DNA of 64,000 bases from Datnioides undecimradiatus (Eukaryota > Chordata > Actinopteri > Lobotiformes > Datnioididae). Below the pieces are notes generated by a model. It had not been told where the DNA came from, made no database searches, and saw only the letters and a program-made list of their open reading frames with translations. The stretch lies in the NCBI GenBank assembly GCA_008933995.1, contig WARS01000010.1, positions 5,373,001-5,437,000 of the forward strand, in the 5' to 3' direction. This document shows, one piece after another, positions 24,261 through 33,860 of the stretch (position 1 is the first letter of the stretch; each line of letters opens with the position of its first letter). A program made the position numbers and the translations under genes.

Positions 24261-25420
24261 ATTGGGGCTTGTTTCAGGCAGCCCACGCCTGATGGTAAAA
24301 GTGGAATGGATGCGACATGCAGATGTTAGAAGCATCTAGAACTGTCCCATATCCAAGAAAAGCTCTACAACCTTTTAAAGGACTACAGTGGGTGAGGGTT
24401 ATGGCTCTGACTATTAGAGCATATCTGCTGTTTATCACTCTCACCTGCCTTGCTTTGGAGTGCCAGGGCGTCTAGCCGGCGACTGCTCCCAGGGGAGCGT
24501 CAGGAGCTTATCTTTTCAACAGGTTTTTGGGTTGTTGTGGACAGCAAATCAGGGCAGGCTCAGCAAAGGAGTAGAGCGCAGTTTGGGGTGGTGCCACACC
24601 TCTGCACTAATTTCAGGGTTAGCAGAACGCCCAACAGGAGAACAGCATTGCCATGGCAACAGTTAACAGCTAAAAGCACTGTCTACAATCTGATAGGGGC
24701 CCCAAATAATCAGTCATCACAACACGCAGACGATTATAGTGGTCTTTCTCCATTGTGGAAAATGGAGGTAAGCGTTATATCTGTCTTTTTGACCTGTTAA
24801 ACATTTGATTTTATTTATACAACACTATAAACGCAGTGGAAACTGTTTAGCGTGTAATGTCCCAGAAGTAGCACATTTAATAATTTTTTTTTATTCAAGC
24901 TTAGTCTTGTTTTTTTTTTTTTTTTATCTTCAGATTTGCCAACAAAGCTCCCATTATTCAGCATTCACACACTATCACAAAGCAATAACACAAGATCCAT
25001 TTGGCTTTTCTCATTTATCTTTTAGCAGACGCACTCTGTAATAAAAACACCGTTACATTTGCTTTCCAAACCAACCAAGCAAATTTACTCTCTCCACGTC
25101 TGTACTCGATATTGAAATGACTTTTTTTTTTCCAGCGCACAAGTGATATGAGAAGAGAATGAAATACGCGAGAGCACAAGGCAAACTGGAGAGAGGGAGT
25201 GATAGTCAGTCAGGGGCAACCACAATATACTTTCCATCAGGATCTAGTCAATTTATCAGAGCAGAGATGTTATTAGCTTCCAGATAGCTGCAGCAAGAGC
25301 ATGTAGGTATTTTCCTCCCCATCAGTCTCTTTATATTTTTAGATGTTTTTTTATGTGAGTACAATGGCCTCAATATCAAACATTTTAAATGATGCTTGAA
25401 ATACCAGTCACTTGACTTTG
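24260..25420. other. Non-coding DNA with RFX-type site and T-run
   Basis: Contains the RFX-like palindrome listed separately at 24647-24660 and a T16 run at 24910-24925. The 116-codon plus-strand frame 24450-24800 has no recognised domain and overlaps another plus-strand frame in a different phase. Confidence 0.55.
24647..24660. promoter_or_regulatory. RFX X-box-like palindrome
   Basis: ATTGCCATGGCAAC matches the palindromic RFX X-box GTTGCCATGGCAAC at 13 of 14 positions, and its 12 central bases are a perfect palindrome. RFX factors bind such sites in ciliary and neural gene regulation. Distance to any promoter is unknown here. Confidence 0.5.
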
Positions 25421-25550
25421 ATGTCACAGGCAATTAAATCCAACCTTACCCCTTTCCACCGTTAATAACAGCAATCTCGCCCGGCCTAGTGCCTAATTAA
25501 TATGTGCTATTTGTCACTTTGCCTTGACACATGTATATCAAAGTGGGGGT
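25420..25550. promoter_or_regulatory. Candidate regulatory element
   Basis: Short block with GGCAATTAAATCC near 25429, CGTTAATAAC near 25460 and CCTAATTAATATG at about 25492-25504. Three TAAT-type sites lie within 80 bp, just before a G-rich tract. Confidence 0.3.
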
Positions 25551-26600
25551 GGGGAGAGAGCGGCTGCAGCGGTGAAGAGGTGGCTTCGGAAAAGGGGGGG
25601 GGGTTTGGAGGGCAGTGGTGTAAGAGTCGTATGCTTGGCTTCCATTAGCTGGTATGGTAGCGCTCCTCACTCCATCGCCATGGCGCTAAGTGAAAGTCAG
25701 GTGCAGTGTCATTTCATTTCATTTCATAAGGGGGCATAAAAGAAGGTGTTTATCCTCAGAAAGGTGCTACACAAAACTCAGGGATTAAAATGTGGGCATT
25801 GTATTGATGTAGATGCTGAACTGAATATCAGTCATTATATTAGAATTCTGGACAAGCAAAGGAAAATATTCAGCCATATAAAGGCCTGAAATAATGATTC
25901 AGATAAATGACAGTGCGAATCATATCTTGATTTATTCTTCTGTTTCTAATGGTGATTAGTTTTGCATGTGATGATACAATTTCACATGGTGGCTGCTTAA
26001 TTTTGGAAAAAAAAGATCATCATATTGTCTATTTGTCCGTAATTCTGCGCCTTTTAGGAAATCATCATCCTTCACTGGAGTTTGACTCATGCAAAGCAGT
26101 GCTTATAATTAGGCATGTGTTTATTTGTGTGTGTGCATGCATGTGTATTGTGCATTTGAGCTCATGCCTTGTCATTGCCAGTTTCCACTATGGCTCTGCG
26201 GGTGGGAGGGCAGCACTGCAACATTGCAATGAAATCAATGATCCATGGTTCTTTAGATGTGACCAACAAACTAAGTTGTCATCTCATTCTGAAACAAAAG
26301 GGGTGACGGGGGGAAAAAAACAGAAAGCACGGTGCACCGAAGCCGCTAAGATTACATTGCAAATGTGAAGGGTTTCATGCCAGTGTGGCTCTCAGTGGGG
26401 TCAGTAGACAAACACCAAACATTTATATACATCTACACTGTACATCTCTCTCTAAGCCCTCTCCACTCCCACCCCCTTAGTCCTCTCCTCACTTTACGCC
26501 TGAAACCTTCTGCCAAATGCTGCCAGACTCTCACATCTGTGCCGAAAATGAATTGTATCCCAGAGCCCTCTGAGTCAAGGATTCACTTGTAAAGAATGCA
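25550..26600. other. Non-coding DNA, no gene seen
   Basis: Begins with a G-run at about 25594-25603 and an ATTTC repeat at 25711-25727. A 139-codon plus-strand frame (25949-26368) has a cysteine/valine-rich low-complexity middle from GT repeats and no known domain. Confidence 0.55.
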
Positions 26601-27000
26601 GTTTTATTGGATGAACAGACTAATGTACCATGCAATGTAGTTGCACTAGCATTTTATGCCACATTGAAAGAGTCAATTAATTTGCATAATTCAAACGAGC
26701 ATGTTCTTCCACTTTGAAGGCATGGCTAGGCATCTTGGCTAGTCACGTCAGCTCCTCCATTTCTGATAAATTAATCATTCTCACCATACAATTAATTACA
26801 TTTATGACAATTTGAACCTTTGTCCCACCCACCGGCCCGGCAATTTTACAGCCCGGCTGCAATATCAGAGCATCCTGATGAAACCCTGGTGATTTAGTGA
26901 ACACCTTAACAGAGAGTCCGTGCCTAGGGCTGAATAAAATTAATATTTTGTTTCCCATCTGGTGGAATCAGCAGAATTAATGAGGGAAGGAGGCCCGTAG
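26600..27000. promoter_or_regulatory. Candidate homeodomain/POU-rich enhancer
   Basis: Contains a POU octamer ATTTGCAT at 26680-26687 directly after CAATTAA, then AAATTAATCATT near 26768, CAATTAATTACA near 26790, AAATTAATATT near 26936 and GAATTAATGAG near 26974. Five TAAT-core sites and an octamer in 300 bp, embedded in GC-balanced sequence, is the strongest homeodomain-type cluster in the window. Function and conservation are inferred. Confidence 0.45.
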
Positions 27001-27410
27001 CTACACAGAATCCAGGGATCAATCTGCCTCTCTCCGCTGGTTGCTACTCTTTGCTGGAGGTGTGTGTGAAGCTGGGGGGGTTGAGAAGGGAGGGGGGGTG
27101 AAAGGCGGGCGAGATGAGTGAGATAGTGGGTTGTACACTTCTACGGCGTGGGCATCCGTCACCCACAATGCACTATGGTGATCACTACTGTAAATGAGTG
27201 ATTACAGCAGTGCCAGTCACTCCTCACAGCCCTGACAGACAGCACAGTTCCTTACCCACCACCACCCTACTGATTAATTTTCAGTCATAGCTGCCCGTCT
27301 GTCTGTCTTTGCCTTTGTCACTTGTTTACAGCCTCTAATTGAATTGCAGTAGGGCAAATGTCTTCAAGCTTGCCGGCGTGGAGCGCTGGCGGTACAGTGA
27401 CGACTGTGCT
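27000..27410. other. Non-coding DNA with G-run tract
   Basis: Runs of 7, 3, 7 and 3 guanines at 27074-27109 could form a plus-strand G-quadruplex. The rest is GC-balanced sequence without a gene. Confidence 0.5.
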
Positions 27411-28000
27411 GTGGCAGAGTGAGGCTAGTTTTGTGCGAATAGCTCAGCATCTGGGCTGCATGTGGTTCTTGTCGCTATGGGGACGGCTGGGGGCCAGAGG
27501 GGTTTTTGTTGCTGTCAAAACAGGAAGAGGGGAATTTGCAAACTCCCTCATTGTTCAGGATGTTCTACAATGTAGATTTTCAAGATTTTTCTGGGTCACT
27601 GGGGTTTGTTTTCTTGCTTACACACGTTCTTATGTCAAAGCAGAAGGAATGGAATTTGTAAACTACCTATTATTTGGTTTATTTTATTGCAGGAAGGAAG
27701 AAGACAGAAGTTCATTCAGAATTTATTCATTTTTGGGTTAATATTTTCTTTATTCTTCTGGATCATTAGCATTGTAATACTGTCATTGCAAAGAGGGGAA
27801 TTCATGCACCAAGTCAGTAATCAGGACTTGTTACATAGCAGATTTATTTATTTCGGGGTCAGTGTTTTAATTATTTCTCTGGATAAGTGGTGTTTTGATG
27901 CTTGGAAGCAGGGAAATATGCCAAATCACTCATTGCTTAGTGGATTTTTCTGGACCAGCGGGGTTTTAAACAGATTTTTTTAAAGGGGTTTTATAGAATT
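27411..28000 (+). repeat. Degenerate tandem array, units about 115-145 bp
   Basis: At least four diverged units begin near 27531, 27651, 27797 and 27911, each opening with GGAATTTGCA-like or GGGAAATATG words. A possible fifth opens near 27411. Shared words include ATTTTTCTGG followed by a spaced GGGGTTT (near 27579 and 27943), and CAGGA...TACA...AGATTT...GGGTCA (units 1 and 3). Plus-strand frames of 127 and 125 codons here run in different phases and follow the repeat's low stop content, so coding is not supported. I do not recognise the family. Confidence 0.65.
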
Positions 28001-28780
28001 AAAGCAGCAATACAGGGTTTTTAAAAATATTTTCACAGATAGATAATTGTAGGTCACAACGTGTGAGTGATATGATATTCATAGCAGAAATGATGAATGG
28101 ATGCATCATCATGACCTATGTGACCCTATTTGTCAGTTGAAACAAATAGTCATGAAAAATGATAAATGGCTGTGTGAATACAGTAAAGGAGTGAATAAAT
28201 GTATGCAAAATAATACATATTTAGATTTTGAACCCATTAACACCTTTTCCAGACACTGGAGTCACGCTCACACATGCATAATGAATACACTAAACCTTTT
28301 CATAAGTTCACTCTAGTAGAAGCATTCTGCCCCCAAAACTCATTCAAAACTTTCCTGAACACTTCCAGCTCATTGCAGCAGGACTTTGGCCACAAACATG
28401 CAGTGTGTCTGTAACGAACAGCAAAAATGTCACATTTTATTTGTTCATTTGTGGCTGAGATGCAATGTGGAATTCTGGTCATCCATTTACCAGAGAGGGA
28501 AGAAAGAGAGAGACAGAGAAAGCACTTGTGTGACAGAATAGGCACTCACATGGTGTCATCCAATCTGGGCACCCCATTACCCCCTTCTTCTGCCCCGCGT
28601 GTGTGTATGTATGTATATGTGTGTGCGTCTGTCTGTGTCTATGCATGCATGTGTGTGTGAAGTGCCCCCACCCTCCCCACCTCTGACGTCTGTCTTGCTT
28701 GCTCCATGCAGCGTTTTGCCGCCTAGAGAAGGTGGTAGTCGTCTCTTTGAAGTATCACTTCAATTAAGGGGTTTAACCCC
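28000..28780. other. Non-coding DNA with GT-rich repeat
   Basis: AT-rich sequence, then an imperfect GT/GTAT/GTCT repeat at 28598-28660. The frames over it (cysteine-valine repeats) are products of the repeat. Confidence 0.65.
28598..28660. repeat. Imperfect GT/GTAT microsatellite
   Basis: GT steps interrupted by GTAT, GTCT and GCAT units. Confidence 0.8.
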
Positions 28781-28990
28781 ACAGGTCAGCCCTTGATTAT
28801 TTACACAAAGCTGGTGTAATTCTGCTGGAAAGCCTCGCCTTTGCCATGAATACAAAGCCAGGCTTCACTCTAATGGAGTGAATTTCACATCAGCACTCGT
28901 CCTGTTTTGACCTGCATCTGATAGGGTTACATCATGTTTGCAAAGTTGCACCTGACAGAATTACATTGTGTTTTATAAAATGTAGACACG
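28780..28990. promoter_or_regulatory. Candidate regulatory element
   Basis: Repeat-free block with TTGATTATTTAC near 28793, GTGTAATTCTG near 28814, CTCTAATGGAG near 28868 and two related TTACAT words (28927 and 28962). No coding frame. Confidence 0.3.
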
Positions 28991-31200
28991 CCTGAAACAC
29001 AGTGAGATATGATTAACACTGCGATGCTGTGACTGCTAAAGAGACACGCATGCAGAAAAAGTAAGAGCTAATATTATCTGCTTGTACTGTAGCTGCATTG
29101 GAAACAGCTGAAAACACCCCTGATGGGTACTAAGTGTTTCTATTTGGGGGTTTCTGATGATGGTTACAAGCAACATGTCACCATCAAAGATGCCTCAATG
29201 ATTTTTTTTCTATCACACTGAAAGCTTGTTTATGTGTTTTGTCTGCTTGGCTTGGCTGATAAATTGGGGCCATGTAAAAACTGATCTTGCCAAAAATGGC
29301 ATTGAATAATAGATTGTTTTGTTGATCAGGTTGCTGTTTACTTACCCTTTTAAATCCCTATTCTGTCTCCTCTCAGCTGGTGGCCTTCTATTGACTTGTT
29401 GTTATTTTTTCATGAAGTGAAGTGGGGGCAATACCAAGTGCTGCTATCACTCCTTCTTAAATAATATAAACAAGAGAACAACAAAAAAAAGGTATGGTCT
29501 AAGTCATCTTCCCTGTTAGTTCATTTCAGCCTAGATGGCCCTCGTTCGCTGGAGCATGATGCGTGCAATGAAAATACGAGGGTCCTCTTCTCTCCGCGGC
29601 CCTGTGTGCACCACCCCCATAAAAGTTGCAACTGCCAGCTCAGGTGGAAAAATGTTGCAGAGTAAAAGATGTATTCAATAAATAGAGAGGGACAGCATGG
29701 GGCCTGGGGAAAGAGCGCATGAGACTGAGGTTTGGAGAGTGGAATAATGGAAGAGAAGGTAGATGGGGCATGAGTGTACATTAAACAGCGGTGCTTGACG
29801 CCTGTGAGAGGAAGCATACCGCTGGGAATATAACTCTTAACTAGCATTGTCTCCTTTCAATTTAAAGGAAGAACCAGGGCTGTCTTACACATAATTCTTT
29901 CTTTTTAAAGGAAGATATCACTGAATTTCAGCACTCAGATGTGTCTTTTGGGCCCTGAGATATTTCAACTACACGACATGTGCATAGCTGATGGTCCCTT
30001 ATGGCCACAAATGGCTATATGGCTTTTTGCGACATTTAAACTAATAAACTTTGCAAAGTATTAGCAGGGGCATGTTAGGAACATGAAATATTAGGCACAG
30101 GTATAAGATGGACATCACCAGAGATTACAAACTGCTTTTGAAAGCACATGAAAAATGGACATCTAAACAGTAATGGATGAAAAGTTGAAGCAGAGATTAA
30201 CAATCCAAATAGTTAGCTGAACGTACTTAACAATGGTGAAAAAGCTAAAAGTAATTGCTAAATGTTAGCTACTGTATTAATATTTGGAAAAGGCTAAAAT
30301 GAATGGCTAAATAGTGGACCTAATTAGATTCTTTAGCAGATAAATGTAAATGTAAGGAAATGTAAATGTTATGGCTAAATGACCATATGAATATTTCGTT
30401 TCTGTGTAAGTGTTAGATAAAAGGTAAGACAGACTAGGCTAGAGGAAGATATGATCACATTAAATAATGATAAACATTAATATTTAATTAAAGGTGCTAA
30501 ATAATACTGACTTTGAATCAAACAAAAATGAAAATGTTTGGAACAAGCATGGGTAGTTGAGCTCTGACTGGACTGTATGGGTTCAATGGGTACATCAGAC
30601 CAAACACGCTTTAAACCACTGATATACTGTACATATATACAGTATGTGGCTTTATGAAGTAAGAAGTTTCCTTGGTGGCACTTGAATCCATAAGAAAACA
30701 TGCCCCGTGCCTTTATGTCTCACAATGAGGATGATTACAGGGGATATTTGGGTCTTGATGAAAGATTTTCTGTGATGCCAATCAATCAAGCTGATACACA
30801 CCTGTCAGAAAAAGAACAGAAATGTGCCATTGTAGTCATGTGGTCGTCAGAAGATTCGACGTGGCACGGCTGGTGATGGGGCTATGAATGACAGCTGCTC
30901 CCTTGATTGTCAGCTCAGCACTCCCATGACCTCCCATGAGTCTATTTGAACGCCACACATACAGTAACATGGTCTCCTACCAGTGAAAGACTTCACATAA
31001 AGGACAAATGATTCAGTTGATATGCAGAGATGACAGCGTGAATACTGAAGAAAATGACAATCATTTTAATCTTTTGTCCAAATTTCAGCTGTGTATAAAA
31101 AGAAATTCAAGCAGTGTCAGAGAAAATACTTTTCAATGTAGTCTGATTGACCAAAATAGCATAAAGAGCGCTTTTAGAAATGGATGCTTTCGTCCAAACT
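28990..31200. other. Non-coding DNA, GCTAAA-rich stretch inside
   Basis: Plain AT-rich sequence. The part 30160-30390 is internally repetitive and listed separately. A small inverted repeat (8 bp arms) lies at 30624-30645. A 108-codon minus-strand frame at 29521-29847 has no known domain. Confidence 0.6.
30160..30390. repeat. GCTAAA-rich repetitive stretch, probably interspersed repeat
   Basis: Related words recur: AAAAGCTAAAAGTAATTGCT, AAAGGCTAAAATGAATGGCT and TTATGGCTAAATGACC, each followed by tract-like AAATGTTAGC or AAATAGTGG words. The texture resembles an interspersed fish repeat I have seen, but I cannot assign it to a class. Confidence 0.35.
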
Positions 31201-31740
31201 ATTATCCCCCGCTACAGTAGATGGCCGCACATTTTCTCCAGCCCCTCTAAATTTGAATAACATAAACAGCTGGCCCTCTGTGCTTTAAAAAGCAAACCAG
31301 TCAGAATGCTCCACATCTGAGATCCCACAATGTCCTGGTGGCATGTCTTTGTGTCACCGAAAGCACATTCATTAACGCCTTCTGTCTATTTCCAACAAGG
31401 CATCAATTTGAAGATGTAAGGTATCACGGTGCAGAAAATGTCACATTTTCCCTGTCAACAGTGCCAATGTTTCTCTTTCCGTGGCCCAGAGAAAAAGGAG
31501 TGGCCTCGGCATGCATCTCTGCCATCCTTCCATTCCCCACGGAGATATTTGAGTGCGAGATGAGTCTCGTTCCATGCTGTGTACACAGAGAGAAAAGAGA
31601 ATTGGTGCCAGCACATACATACTTAGGAAGAATAGCAAGTTTTTCCTCACCAATAGAAACAGAGCAAAAGTATTCCATTTACAGCATCTGCTTCACTTCA
31701 ATAATTCATTGCATTTGAATGTTTTATAAGTAAACTGTGT
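31200..31740. promoter_or_regulatory. Candidate conserved regulatory element
   Basis: Long repeat-free block that is open on both strands: a plus-strand 126-codon frame at 31338-31718 and two minus-strand frames of 84 and 70 codons. None shows a protein family signature, and mutually open frames on both strands are common in constrained, stop-poor non-coding DNA. Words include TCTAAATTTGAATAAC near 31246, CATTCATTAACGC near 31367 and CAATAATTCATTG near 31699. Confidence 0.35.
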
Positions 31741-32530
31741 AATCTTGAGACCGAGCGATGTGGCATTGTAGCGGGAGCTGTTGTGACTTTGTCGTTCATA
31801 AACAAGCATGGGATGATGATGTATTTCTCCACATTGTTAACCCTTTCCTGTTTGACCCCTGTCAAAAGTGTTACTTTGAACTTGTTAGCACCGGGTGGTT
31901 TAGCTTTAGCTGCTGCGTATCGCTCTGTATTGTTTAGAATTGAATGATTTTCATTTTGATGAAATTGAATTATGACGATTCCGCTGCACATTATAGTTGT
32001 TGTCTTTACTGCCTGAAGACAATGGCCTAATAGGATCAAAAATGAGGCAACAGTGATTTCAGCCATGCAGCCCAGCTTTATTAACATCCCTTTATCTCCG
32101 ATATCATCAAAAGGCTATCATCAACTAAAAGTTAACAGCACAAACCCTGAGCTCCTCTATCTCCTGAATGCGACGCACCATCATTTGCTGTGTTTTTTCT
32201 GCCCCCGTGACTGATTATCATTACCTTTTCTTGCAAATACCATGCTCATTACGTTAGTGTACAGCCAAAACATTAGTAGAGGGAGCCTATCTCTCTCCCA
32301 TGAAGGGAGAGGGGAGGAGAAGAGCTATGGAGGCAGATTTTCCCCTAGCCTCAGCAGCCAGCCCTGGCGCGCTTGGCTATTAACCACAATGAACATGGGC
32401 TTTGTTATTAACATCTGTTCATCAGGGATCGGGCCCAGGCCTAATCACCCCTCACACCTTCTGTTTCTGCACAAGAAGAGAGGCAATCAAGGGCATCATT
32501 TGGCAGCTGGCTGGAACTACTAATGCTTTT
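31740..32530. promoter_or_regulatory. Candidate long conserved regulatory tract
   Basis: About 790 bp of complex, repeat-free sequence with GAATTGAATGATTTTCATT near 31939, GAATTATGACG near 31967, TTTATTAACATCC near 32078, CTGATTATCATTACC near 32210, CTCATTACG near 32246, GCTATTAACC near 32375, TTGTTATTAACATC near 32402 and CCTAATCACCCC at 32440-32451. A 129-codon minus-strand frame (31698-32087) and plus-strand frames (32242-32707) lack domains. This is my best guess for a deeply conserved element. Confidence 0.4.
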
Positions 32531-32666
32531 CTCCTGCTCTACTCTGCCCCCCCAACACCCCCCTCATCGCCTTTTCTCTCTTCACTGCCATCATTTTTTC
32601 CTCTTTTCTCCCCTTATCCTCAAAAAATGTCTCTCCCACCCTCTTATGGGATTATGTTATTTGAGA

Positions 32667-32671
<5 letters not shown>

Positions 32672-32704
<33 letters not shown>

Positions 32705-32786
32705 TAGACAAGGACTTGCACAGAAAAAACATGGACACATGGACACATGGACACAGACGGACACACACACACACACACACACACAC
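32672..32786. repeat. CA microsatellite pair with 8 bp tandem repeat between
   Basis: CA array at 32672-32702, three units of ACATGGAC at about 32729-32755, and a second CA array at 32761-32786. The unit ACATGGAC probably arose by interruption and duplication within one longer CA array. Confidence 0.9.
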
Positions 32787-33782
32787 CTACAAATGGACAC
32801 AGAGGCAGAGAGTGAACCTTTGATAGCAGTGAGATGGTAGATTTACTGATGGCCGTAACAGTCCGGCGCCATGGGTGGTTCACGTGAACTCAACCTCATC
32901 TCAGTCTCTCTCGTCTGTTCCTCCCACTGTATCGCAGGCAGATGTTCACAGGTTCATATCAGCCCCCGAACGACAGACAGGGCGCGAGAGAAAAAGACAG
33001 ACACAGGAAGAGATCGAGGGAAAGATGTGAGAACCAACAATGGCGGGAAAGCAAGAGATAATAGCTGATTGACAGATTACCAGTGGGAGATACAATATGT
33101 CAATAAAAAAAAAAGAAAATCGCTGCTACAGATTCATTCCCAGAGCTAAAGAAATGGGTTTTTTGAAGGTAATGTCGGTGCTAAAATATGTGACACCCAT
33201 ACATCCAGGACAGCAAACTACTGAGTTACTCCCTTCTTAAATTTCCTTTCAGGACTTTTATTTTTTTGGACGTTTCTGGCTCTCTGTGCATGTTTGTCTG
33301 TGTCAGTGCTGTTGCGACCATATGATATGTATTTTTCTGCCGCGACTTATGCCAGAGATTGCAGCATTTGTTGTCATCGGATTAATCCCTTTGTCAGCTC
33401 CGGCCTCTTGAACACATTGTGTCTCCTTCTGTTACCCACAGGAAGGAAGGACTGGGGCATCTGTGTTTGGGTTGGCTATGTCTAAATCAGCACTCCTTGT
33501 CCTATCGCAGAGAAAGGATGCACACACATACACAAAGACGCACACACTCTCTCTCCTCCAGTCTCTCTGAATGTCTGTTTCTAACTGAGAACAACATGTC
33601 CTCTTCTGTCTCAGTAGAGGGGCTTCACAACACAAAGCCCTTTCATGTGTGGATGCGGGTCTGTGATGGCTGTCACATTCTGGCTAAGTTCTCCAGGGCT
33701 GTCAGCTTGAGATGATGTTTACCAGGATGCTGCTGTCAATCAGAAAAGTTGCTATTACTGCTTTGGAATCTTTTTTAGCTGT

Positions 33783-33860
33783 TAAAGGGTTGGTCCACCC
33801 AAATCACACACAAAATAATCTGTTTTAGAGGTAGGTATATCAATACCAGGCCACACAAAG
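33783..33860. mobile_element. Possible terminal fragment of a fish MITE
   Basis: AAAGGGTTGGTCCACCCAAA followed by ACACACAAAA resembles the end of a small non-autonomous element common in percomorphs that begins with a GGGTTGGTTCACCCAAATTA-like sequence. Only the end is recognisable and the rest has decayed or is absent. From memory, unsearched. Confidence 0.35.

Noticed and set aside
27358-27983. Two overlapping 125-127 codon plus-strand frames
   Set aside because: They lie in a degenerate tandem array, in different phases, and the unit length is not a multiple of three; no protein signature.
32523-32883. Threonine-histidine and cysteine-valine frames
   Set aside because: Translations of CA/GT arrays on the two strands.
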